From: DSVZ01 sp037439785
GTDB taxonomy: Bacteria > Verrucomicrobiota > Verrucomicrobiia > Limisphaerales > J093
Assembly (NCBI GenBank): GCA_037439785.1
Contig: JBBIVJ010000019.1
Span: 20,058-84,057 of the forward strand
Reading direction: 5' to 3'
Length of the DNA: 64,000 nucleotides
Below, one piece after another: positions 16,409 through 22,969 of this stretch (positions are counted from its first letter, which is position 1; the number at the start of each line of letters is the position of its first letter). The notes under the pieces are model-generated. The model saw only the letters and a program-made list of their open reading frames with translations. It was not told where the DNA came from and made no database searches. The translations under genes and the position numbers were made by a program.

Positions 16409-16437
16409 AGCCTAGCGGGACGGGGACCGGTTGCCAA
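16409..16437 (-). promoter_or_regulatory. Candidate promoter of lpxI
   Basis: On the minus strand TTGGCA at 16432-16437 (five of six bases of the sigma-70 -35 consensus) and TAGGCT at 16409-16414 are exactly 17 bases apart. The box ends 6 bases before the GTG, implying a leaderless mRNA. This is the cleanest example of the pattern in the window. Confidence 0.5.
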
Positions 16438-16451
16438 CCCCGCCGGTGCGC

Positions 16452-16489
16452 AGGTGCAAGGTCACAGGTCGGAAGTCGAAGATCGAAGG
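16452..16489. repeat. Degenerate 7-base tandem array
   Basis: Five units in register begin AGGTGCA, AGGTCAC, AGGTCGG and continue as AAGTCGA and AGATCGA. It lies upstream of lpxI and immediately before a two-hairpin element copy. Confidence 0.6.
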
Positions 16490-16508
16490 CGGCACGGGGC
16501 GGGCAGGT

Positions 16509-16561
16509 GGCCGCTGGCGTGAGCCGGCAGAGGGGGTCCGCAGTGTGCCCTCGGCGGCTAA
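16509..16561 (+). repeat. Two-hairpin interspersed repeat, copy 2
   Basis: The GTGA loop is at 16519-16522, flanked by CCGCTGGC and GCCGGCAG, which pair except for one mismatch and one G-U wobble. The second half (GGTCCGC, then CTCGGCGGC) follows at the same distance as in the other copies but pairs less well. Confidence 0.6.
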
Positions 16562-16610
16562 AGGCGGCAGGCATCCTCCCTGAACTCCCCGCAGGGCCAG
16601 CGCTGAGCAT

Positions 16611-16704
16611 CTTGGGCAATCAGGCAGGGTCAGCGGGGACGCCGACCCTCCCCTGAGCGGGAGGGGTTGTGTGGGGGAGGGACCGCGTCCTCGCGGTCCC
16701 GGCG
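16611..16704 (+). repeat. Composite repeat, copy 1, ending in a perfect hairpin
   Basis: It begins CTTGGGCAATCAGGCAGG (16611-16628), passes an inverted CCCTCCC/GGGAGGG pair, and ends in the hairpin GGGACCGC (16679-16686), a 6-base loop, GCGGTCCC (16693-16700). The only other copy seen is at 43161-43237. The gene-free stretch 16403-16862 holds the lpxI promoter candidate, the 7-base array, a two-hairpin element and this repeat. I see nothing else in it apart from the presumed symporter promoter, which I could not place. Confidence 0.65.
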
Positions 16705-16862
16705 GGAACCGGCACGTTGCGCGTTTTTCCGCCGGCCGCGGGCCGGGCGTTGCCGCGGGTTGGGCTTGGCAGGCTCCGAGGTTCGGTTTAGCAACGCGCG
16801 GGTCTCGCGGGTTGGGCCGGAATCGGTAAAGGGCCGGTCACGCCGCGGGGCGCCTGCCACCC

Positions 16863-18656
16863 ATGCAACTGCACACGCTGGACGGGCTCATTGTGCTGGC
16901 CTCGGTGCTGTTGTGTCTGGCGCCGGCCCTGTTTTTCACCCGCCGCGCCGGGCGCAACCTGGCCGAGTTTTTTGCCTCGGGGCAAAGCGCGCCGTGGTGG
17001 TTGGTGGGCGTTTCGATGGTGGCCACGACCTTCAGTGCGGACACGCCGAACCTGGTGACGGACATCGTGCGCAGCAAGGGGGGCGTGGCCGGCAACTGGG
17101 TGTGGTGGGCCTTTGTGCTGACCGGCATGGCGACGGTGTTTTTCTACGCCCGCCTGTGGCGGCGTTCGGGGGTGCTGACCGACCTCGAGTTTTACGAAAT
17201 CCGCTACTGCGGCCGGGCGGCCAGCGCCGTGCGGGGGTTTCGGGCGGTGTACCTGGGCCTGTTCTTCAACTGCGTGATCATGGCCACGGTGAACCTGGCG
17301 GCGGCCAAGATTGCGGCGGTGGTACTGGGGTGGCCGCGCGAGCAGACGCTGCTGGTTTGCGGGGTCATCAACGTGGTGTTTGCCGCCACCGCCGGCCTGT
17401 GGGGGGTGCTGGTGATTGATCTGCTGCAGTTCGGGATGGCCATGACCGCCTCGGTGGCCCTGGCGTGGTTTGCCCTCCAGCAGCCGGAGGTCGGCGGGTT
17501 GTCGGGCCTGGCGACTCAACTGGGGGCACGCACGCCGGAGGTGCTGAGCCTGCTGCCGGATTTCTCGAATCACGAGGTGGCCCTGACGATTTTCTTCATT
17601 CCCCTGGCCGTGCAGTGGTGGGCGGTGTGGTACCCGGGGGCCGAGCCGGGCGGGGGCAGTTACATTGCCCAACGGATGCTGGCCTCGCGCTCGGAACGGG
17701 ACGCGCTGGCCGGCACGCTGCTGTTCAATTTCGCCCATTACGTGCTCCGGCCCTGGCCGTGGATTCTGGTGGCCCTGGCCTCGCTGGTGGTGTTTCCCGA
17801 TCTGGAGTCCATCCGGCGGGCGTTTCCGCAGGTGGACCCGGCGTTGATCGGGCCGGACATCGCCTATCCGGCCATGATGCGGTTTTTGCCGCCGGGCTGG
17901 ATGGGGTTGATGCTGGCAGGGCTGCTGGCGGCGTATGTCTCGACCATGATCACGCACCTGAACTGGGGCACCTCGTATCTGGTGCACGATTTTTACCGCC
18001 GCTTCGTGCGGCCGAACGCCCCGGAGCGCCATTACGTGCAGGTGGGGCGGTGGACCACGGCGGGGCTGATGGTCGCGGCCGCCGGGTGCACCGTGTTCAT
18101 TGAAACGGCCCGCGAGGGGTTCAACCTGCTGCTCCAGGTCGGCGCCGGCACCGGCCTCATCTACCTGCTGCGCTGGTTCTGGTGGCGCATCAACGCCTGG
18201 ACGGAGATCGTGGCCATGATCGTCTCCTTCGGGGTGTCCGCCGTGCTGGTGCTGCTCAAACGGGCAGGGTACGGGCTGTCCGAGCCCTGGCCGTTGCTAG
18301 TCACCGTGGGGGTCACCACCGTCGCCTGGCTGCTGGCCACGTTCCTGATGGCTCCCACGCCGCGGGCACAGTTGCTGGAGTTTGTCCGCCGCGTGCGCCC
18401 GCCCGGTCCCGGCTGGCGGGAACTGCGCGCGGCGGCGGGCGTCACCGCCAGCGAGGACAGCCTGCCGCTGGCGTTGCTGGGGTGGGTGCTGGGGTGTGCC
18501 GCGGTGTGGTCGGGACTGTTCTGCGCGGGGAGCTTCCTGCTGGGGCATCCCGGTCGCGGGGCGGTTTTGCTGGGGGTGTTTGCCGTGTGCGCGTTCGGTC
18601 TGGGGCGGGTGGTGACCCGGCTGTGGCGGGGGCGAGGAGGGGCGGACGGCGCCTGA
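16863..18656 (+). CDS. Sodium:solute symporter family protein
   Basis: This 597-residue protein with about 13-14 membrane helices belongs to the SSS family (LeuT fold), which uses the sodium gradient to import a solute. Family marks include an unwound first helix, the FFASGQSAPWWLVGVSMVATTFSADTPN region that holds the sodium-site backbone, and the later NFAHYVLRPWPWILVALASLVVFPDL stretch. The family is close to the variants common in Verrucomicrobia and Planctomycetes beside sugar or oligosaccharide catabolism genes. Here no catabolic genes adjoin it, so the solute is open. The 5' side is a repeat-rich region, and rdgB converges on its 3' end with a 26-base gap. Confidence 0.92.
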   Translation: MQLHTLDGLIVLASVLLCLAPALFFTRRAGRNLAEFFASGQSAPWWLVGVSMVATTFSADTPNLVTDIVRSKGGVAGNWVWWAFVLTGMATVFFYARLWRRSGVLTDLEFYEIRYCGRAASAVRGFRAVYLGLFFNCVIMATVNLAAAKIAAVVLGWPREQTLLVCGVINVVFAATAGLWGVLVIDLLQFGMAMTASVALAWFALQQPEVGGLSGLATQLGARTPEVLSLLPDFSNHEVALTIFFIPLAVQWWAVWYPGAEPGGGSYIAQRMLASRSERDALAGTLLFNFAHYVLRPWPWILVALASLVVFPDLESIRRAFPQVDPALIGPDIAYPAMMRFLPPGWMGLMLAGLLAAYVSTMITHLNWGTSYLVHDFYRRFVRPNAPERHYVQVGRWTTAGLMVAAAGCTVFIETAREGFNLLLQVGAGTGLIYLLRWFWWRINAWTEIVAMIVSFGVSAVLVLLKRAGYGLSEPWPLLVTVGVTTVAWLLATFLMAPTPRAQLLEFVRRVRPPGPGWRELRAAAGVTASEDSLPLALLGWVLGCAAVWSGLFCAGSFLLGHPGRGAVLLGVFAVCAFGLGRVVTRLWRGRGGADGA

Positions 18657-18682
18657 GGCAGCGGCGGTGGGACCCGGGGGGT

Positions 18683-19354
18683 TCAGGAAACACCGCCGTG
18701 AGCCGCCAGCCATCGGCGGACCTGCTCGAGCGCGCGTGCCCGGTGGCTCAGGCGGTTTTTTTCCGCCAGCGGCAGCTCGGCAAAGGTCCGGTCATAGTCT
18801 TCCGGCACGAACAAGGGATCGTAGCCGAACCCGCCCTCCCCGCGCGGGGCTTCCAGGAGATGTCCCCCGCACCGGCCTTCAAACAGGTGCACGTCCGGTG
18901 CGGCGGCCGGGTCGGCCGGCACGGGCACCAGGGCCAAGACGCAGCGGAACCGGGCGCGCCGCTGCGGCGGCGGCACTCCGCGCAGCAGGTCGAGGAGTTT
19001 GGCGTTGTTGTCCGCGTCCGGCGTGTTGCCCGGCCGGGGGGGGTCGGTGGCCGCAAAGCGGGCCGAATGGACACCCGGCGCCCCACCCAGGGCGTCCACC
19101 TCGAGGCCGGAATCATCGGCCAGGACCCAGACCGGTGGCGGCGCTGTCCGGTCGGGGAGCGGATGGGCGCGCAGCCAGGCCAGCAGCTCCAGCGCCTTCT
19201 GCCGGGCGTTGCCCGCAAACGAGGCGGCCTCCTCGCGCAGGGACGGCACGCCGGGCAGGTCCCGCAGCGTGAGGCAGCGGGGCTCCGGCCCGAGGAAGGC
19301 GCGGATTTCGTCGGCCTTGTGCCGGTTGCCGGTGGCCAAAATCAACGTGCCCAC
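18683..19354 (-). CDS. rdgB: XTP/dITP pyrophosphatase (RdgB/HAM1)
   Basis: This 223-residue housekeeping enzyme hydrolyses ITP, dITP and XTP to monophosphates, keeping deaminated purines out of nucleic acids. Family motifs are intact: TLILATGNRHKADEIRAFL at the N-terminus, EEAASFAGNARQKA, VLADDSGLEVDALGGAPGVHSARFA, and GFGYDPLFVPEDYDRTFAELP followed by KNRLSHRARAL. The GTG at 19354 is chosen because the conserved TLILATGN strand follows it immediately and a -35/-10-like pair ends 6 bases before it. An in-frame ATG at 19447 would add 31 unrelated residues that overlap the signal-proximal region of the divergent gene. Confidence 0.92.
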   Translation of the reverse strand: MGTLILATGNRHKADEIRAFLGPEPRCLTLRDLPGVPSLREEAASFAGNARQKALELLAWLRAHPLPDRTAPPPVWVLADDSGLEVDALGGAPGVHSARFAATDPPRPGNTPDADNNAKLLDLLRGVPPPQRRARFRCVLALVPVPADPAAAPDVHLFEGRCGGHLLEAPRGEGGFGYDPLFVPEDYDRTFAELPLAEKNRLSHRARALEQVRRWLAAHGGVS

Positions 19355-19360
19355 GACCGG

Positions 19361-19389
19361 AGGATGCGACGCCGCGCCCGCCGGGGCAA
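19361..19389 (-). promoter_or_regulatory. Candidate promoter of rdgB
   Basis: On the minus strand TTGCCC (19384-19389) and CATCCT (19361-19366) are 17 bases apart, with 6 bases between the -10-like box and the GTG. It supports the GTG start and a leaderless transcript. Confidence 0.4.
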
Positions 19390-19464
19390 CGCCGGTGGCG
19401 GAAAATCGTTTTACAAACCCGGCAGGGTTGGAAAACTTGCCCCGCATCTGATTCCCAAGCCGCA

Positions 19465-20766
19465 ATGAAAACCGCCTCCCTCGCCGTGAACCGTCGTCGC
19501 TTCCTGCGCCGCCTGCTGGCCGCCGGCGCCGCCCCACTGGTCGTGCCCGGCCGCGTGCTGGGCCTCAACGGCGCCGTGGCCCCGAGCAATACCATCGCCT
19601 TCGGCATCATCGGGGTCGGCAACCGCGCCCTGTTCATCCTGCCCAATTTCCTGACCCAGCCGGACGTGCGGCTGGTGGCGGTGAGCGACGCCCGCGAGGA
19701 CCGCCGCCGGGCCGGCAAGCAGGCGGTGGACAACTTCTATCGGAACCAGGCCTGCCGCGTGTACCCGGACTTCCGCGAGCTGCTGGCCCAGCGGGACATT
19801 GACGCGGTGCTCATCGCCACCGGCAACCGCTGGCACGCCACCGCCTCGATGTTCGCCGCCCGTGCCGGCAAGGACATTTACTGCGAGAAACCCATCAGCC
19901 TGACCATCCGCGAGGGCCGGCAACTGGTCGAAATGTGCCGCCGCCACGGCACCATTTACCAGGCCGGCACCCAGCGCCGCTCGACCGAGAGTTACCAGTT
20001 CGCCCGGGAGCTGGTCCGGGCGGGTAAGATCGGCCGCGTCCACACCGTCGAGATGCAGGTCTGGACCGGCGGCACCGTGCCGCACCAGCCCAACACCCCC
20101 GTGCCCCCCGGCTGGGACTACGACCAGTGGCTGGGGCCGGTGCAGTGGCGCCCCTTCAACCCCGGCCGCGTCAACGGCTGGGCCTACTTCTGGGACACCG
20201 GCGAGGGCATGCACACCGACATGGGCACGCATTACACCGACCAGATGCAGTGGGTGCTGGGCACCGACGACACCATGCCGGTCGAGTTCGAGACCCGCGA
20301 CCTGGTCTGGCCCGATCCCCGGCAGTGGATGAGCGAGACGGCCATCTCCGGCACCTTCCTCTGCCGCTACGCCAACGGCGTCGAGGGCATCCTTTTCCAG
20401 CGCGGCGGCTTCACCGAGCGCTACATCCGCTACCTCGGCGACGAAGGGTGGGTGCAGGTGGACGACGAGACCGACGTGGTGACGGCCGAGCCGAAGTCCA
20501 TTCTGCAAACCAAACCCGAGGGCGGCGTGAGCTGGTCCAACGCCAGCGCCCACATCCGCAACCTGCTCGACTGCATCCGCAGCCGCCGCCAGCCGCTCTG
20601 CCATCCGGAGGTGGCCCACCGCGCCCAGGCCATCGTGGAAAGCATGACCATCGCCGCCCGGTTGGGCCGCAAACTCAAGTGGGACCCCGTCCAGGAGGTC
20701 TTCGACGGCGAGGAGGCCAACCGCATGTTGTACCGTGAACCCCGCGCGCCGTGGCGTGTGGTCTGA
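19465..20766 (+). CDS. Gfo/Idh/MocA family oxidoreductase with a Tat signal
   Basis: This is a 433-residue NAD(P)-dependent dehydrogenase-like protein. A twin-arginine leader (NRRRFLRRLLAAGAAPLVVP, cleavage around residue 30) directs the folded protein to the periplasm. The Rossmann fold opens with FGIIGVGNRA, and the EKP motif in DIYCEKPISL carries the catalytic Lys typical of the family. The C-terminal alpha/beta domain has the GEGMHTDMGTHYTDQMQW helix, where His and Asp line the active site. Secreted members of this family are numerous in Verrucomicrobia and Planctomycetes and are thought to act on sugars from polysaccharide breakdown; the substrate here is unknown. A HEAT-repeat gene follows after 30 bases on the same strand. 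Confidence 0.93.
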   Translation: MKTASLAVNRRRFLRRLLAAGAAPLVVPGRVLGLNGAVAPSNTIAFGIIGVGNRALFILPNFLTQPDVRLVAVSDAREDRRRAGKQAVDNFYRNQACRVYPDFRELLAQRDIDAVLIATGNRWHATASMFAARAGKDIYCEKPISLTIREGRQLVEMCRRHGTIYQAGTQRRSTESYQFARELVRAGKIGRVHTVEMQVWTGGTVPHQPNTPVPPGWDYDQWLGPVQWRPFNPGRVNGWAYFWDTGEGMHTDMGTHYTDQMQWVLGTDDTMPVEFETRDLVWPDPRQWMSETAISGTFLCRYANGVEGILFQRGGFTERYIRYLGDEGWVQVDDETDVVTAEPKSILQTKPEGGVSWSNASAHIRNLLDCIRSRRQPLCHPEVAHRAQAIVESMTIAARLGRKLKWDPVQEVFDGEEANRMLYREPRAPWRVV

Positions 20767-20796
20767 ACGGTTTCCCCCTTTTCCACCCCGCAGCCC

Positions 20797-22788
20797 ATGA
20801 ACACGTCCTGCCTCTCCCTGTGGCGAGTGCTGGTCCTGGTCGGCACCCTGGCCGGCGCGGCCCGCGCCGCCGAAACCGACCCCGCCCTCCGCGCGCTGAT
20901 GCAGTACCAGTCCGGAGCCGATGCCACGCCGCTGCGCCAGTTTGAGGCGCGTGTGCGGCAGGCGGTGGATGACCCCGGCCAGCGCGCCGCCCTGGAAACA
21001 GACCTCCTTCAGGTCCTTCGCGGCGAGGCCACGCCCGAGGCGCGCCGCTTCGCCTGCCTGCAACTGGCGGTTATCGGCGGTGAAGCCAGCGTCCCCGCGC
21101 TGGCCGCGTTGCTGCGCAGCGAAGAAACCGCCGGCATCGCCGCCGCCGCACTGGCCCAAAACCCCGCCCCCGCTGCCAGCGACGCCCTGCGCAGAGCGTT
21201 GGGCAACGCCCCGGCCGCCGCCCGCCCGGCCATCGCCCATGCCCTGGGCGTGCGCCGGGACACCAGGGCGGTGGCCCAGCTCAACCGCCTGGCTTTGGGC
21301 GAGGACCGCGCCGCGGGGGAGGCGGCCATCACCGCCCTCGGCCAGGTCGGCACCGCCGGCGCCCAGAAAACCCTTGCCGCACTCCGCCGTTCCGCCCCGC
21401 CCGAGCAGCAGCGTGTCGTGGCTGCGGCCTCCTTGAACCTGGCCGACACCCTCGCCCGCAAAGGCAGCCGCAAAGCCGCCACCGCGATTTACCAGGACTA
21501 CCTCGCCGCCGACCAACCGGCCGACCTCCGCCGGGGCGCCTTTGGCGGGCTGCTGCGCCTGGACCGCGACGGCGGCCAGAAACGCGCCATCGAGGCCCTG
21601 CGCGGCGACGACGCCGCGCTGAAGCCGGTGGCCATCGCGGCGTTGCCGGAACTCAAAAACGCCGCCGCCTCGCGCGCCTTTGCCGCCGTCCTGCCCAACC
21701 TGGCGCCCGCCGAACAAGCGTATCTGCTCCAGGCCCTGACCACCCGCGGCGATGCCCCCGCCCGCAAGGCCGCGCAAGATCAGCTCAACTCCCCGCACCT
21801 CGAGGTGCGCCTGGCCGCCATTGCCGCTCTGGGCCGCCTGGGCGACACCTCGACCGTGCCCGCACTGGCGCGCGCGGCGGCCCTCACCACCAACGTCGTC
21901 GAACTGCGCGCCGTCGAGACCGCGCTGGCCGGCCTGCCGGGCGATGAAGCCGTGGACCGCGCGCTGGCGGCCCAGTTGGGCACCCGCGCGGCCGCCGCGA
22001 AAGGGCCGTTGTTGGGTGCCCTGGTCCGGCGCGCCCGGCCCGTTTCCTACGAGGTTTTTCTGCGGGAATCTGCCAGTCCGGATGCGGCCATCGCCCGGTT
22101 GGCCTTCCAGGGGTTGAGCCGCGTCGCCGGCCCGGAACACCTGTTTCCCATGCTCCGGGCCCTGCGCGATCTGCGGGCGGAAGCCGCCCTGGAAGACGCC
22201 CAGGCGGCCGTGGGACAGGCCCTGCGGCGAATGGAGCCCAAGGGACAAGGCGTCCTGACACTCACGACTTTGTTGGACGCCTCTCCGCCAGCCCGCCGGG
22301 CACGCCTGATCCCGCCGCTGGTGTTTTGTCCGGAGCCCGCAGTCTTTCTGGGGCGCGTGGCCGATGCCGCCCGCTCCAGTGACCCGACTTTGCGCAATGT
22401 GGGCCTGCGTACCCTGGCCGACTGGCCGGACCCGGACGCCTGGGAACCGCTCAAGGCCCTTTACCCAACGGCCGCCTCGGAAACGGAACGGGTGCTGGTC
22501 CTGCGCGGCCTGACCCGCCTGTTGGGCGAGATGAACGCCCGGCCGGACGCCGCGCTGGTCGGTCGTTATCGCGAGTTGCTCGGTAGCGCGAAAGGCGACA
22601 ACGACCGCAAGCTGATCCTGGGCGCGCTGGCCGGCTGCGCCCATCCCGAGGCGCTGGCCCTGGCGGTCGAGCAGTTGAATCAGCCCGGGGTGCGGGCCGA
22701 GGCCGTGATGGCAGTGAAGAAAATCGCCGGGGCCATCAAGGGGCAGCATCCGCAGGCCGCCGAGGCCGCCCTGCAGAAGGTGCCATAG
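20797..22788 (+). CDS. Secreted HEAT-repeat protein
   Basis: This is a 663-residue protein. A signal peptide (residues 1-25, ending ARAAE) leads into an unbroken run of helix-pair repeats of about 30 residues, rich in Ala, Leu and Arg. Typical units read EASVPALAALLRSEETAGIAAAAL and RLAAIAALGRLGDTSTVPALARAA, the HEAT/PBS-lyase-like pattern. There is no enzymatic motif, so it probably acts as a binding scaffold in the periplasm. The 30-base gap to the oxidoreductase gene suggests one transcript, and such pairings of a Tat-exported oxidoreductase with HEAT proteins are common in this phylum as far as I recall. It converges on the RNase E/G gene across a 181-base repeat-rich interval. Confidence 0.82.
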   Translation: MNTSCLSLWRVLVLVGTLAGAARAAETDPALRALMQYQSGADATPLRQFEARVRQAVDDPGQRAALETDLLQVLRGEATPEARRFACLQLAVIGGEASVPALAALLRSEETAGIAAAALAQNPAPAASDALRRALGNAPAAARPAIAHALGVRRDTRAVAQLNRLALGEDRAAGEAAITALGQVGTAGAQKTLAALRRSAPPEQQRVVAAASLNLADTLARKGSRKAATAIYQDYLAADQPADLRRGAFGGLLRLDRDGGQKRAIEALRGDDAALKPVAIAALPELKNAAASRAFAAVLPNLAPAEQAYLLQALTTRGDAPARKAAQDQLNSPHLEVRLAAIAALGRLGDTSTVPALARAAALTTNVVELRAVETALAGLPGDEAVDRALAAQLGTRAAAAKGPLLGALVRRARPVSYEVFLRESASPDAAIARLAFQGLSRVAGPEHLFPMLRALRDLRAEAALEDAQAAVGQALRRMEPKGQGVLTLTTLLDASPPARRARLIPPLVFCPEPAVFLGRVADAARSSDPTLRNVGLRTLADWPDPDAWEPLKALYPTAASETERVLVLRGLTRLLGEMNARPDAALVGRYRELLGSAKGDNDRKLILGALAGCAHPEALALAVEQLNQPGVRAEAVMAVKKIAGAIKGQHPQAAEAALQKVP

Positions 22789-22803
22789 GCCGAACTGCCG
22801 GCC

Positions 22804-22838
22804 ACTTCGGACTTCGGGCTCCGGCTTTCGGATTTCGC
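22804..22838. repeat. Array of five 7-base units
   Basis: ACTTCGG occurs twice exactly and is followed in register by GCTCCGG, CTTTCGG and ATTTCGC. It sits on the left of a two-hairpin element. Confidence 0.7.
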
Positions 22839-22847
22839 CTCGCCGGG

Positions 22848-22902
22848 TGGCCCCGGCGTGAGCCGGGGGAGCGGAGGTCCGCCGCGTCACCGCGGAGGCT
22901 TC
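22848..22902 (+). repeat. Two-hairpin interspersed repeat, copy 3
   Basis: The first hairpin is CCCCGGC, GTGA loop at 22858-22861, then GCCGGGG, with perfect 7-base arms. The second is CCGCG (22882-22886), TCAC, CGCGG (22891-22895). The geometry matches copy 1 base for base within one position. Confidence 0.65.
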
Positions 22903-22906
22903 CGGA

Positions 22907-22948
22907 ATCTGCCATCCGGCTGCCGGCATCGGGTATCCGGCTTTCCCG
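22907..22948. repeat. Array of six degenerate 7-base units
   Basis: Units in register begin ATCTGCC and include ATCCGGC twice, TGCCGGC and ATCGGGT. It flanks the two-hairpin element on the right. The 22789-22969 interval between the convergent genes consists almost wholly of these repeats. Confidence 0.6.
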
Positions 22949-22969
22949 GAGTTGATCTGTTGGGGCGGG

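Noticed and set aside
16640..16700. Hairpins here as rho-independent terminators.
   Set aside because: No T-run follows on either strand, and the same hairpin recurs at 43212-43233 as part of a repeat.
18683..19447. Longer rdgB starting at an upstream ATG.
   Set aside because: The added residues do not match the family, and the GTG at 19354 has a promoter-like pair directly before it.
19411..22929. A 1172-codon open frame antisense to the Gfo/Idh/MocA and HEAT-repeat genes.
   Set aside because: The translation is low-complexity Gly/Arg/Gln/Ala with no family motif, and the opposite strand carries two clear proteins. Such frames are a by-product of high GC content.
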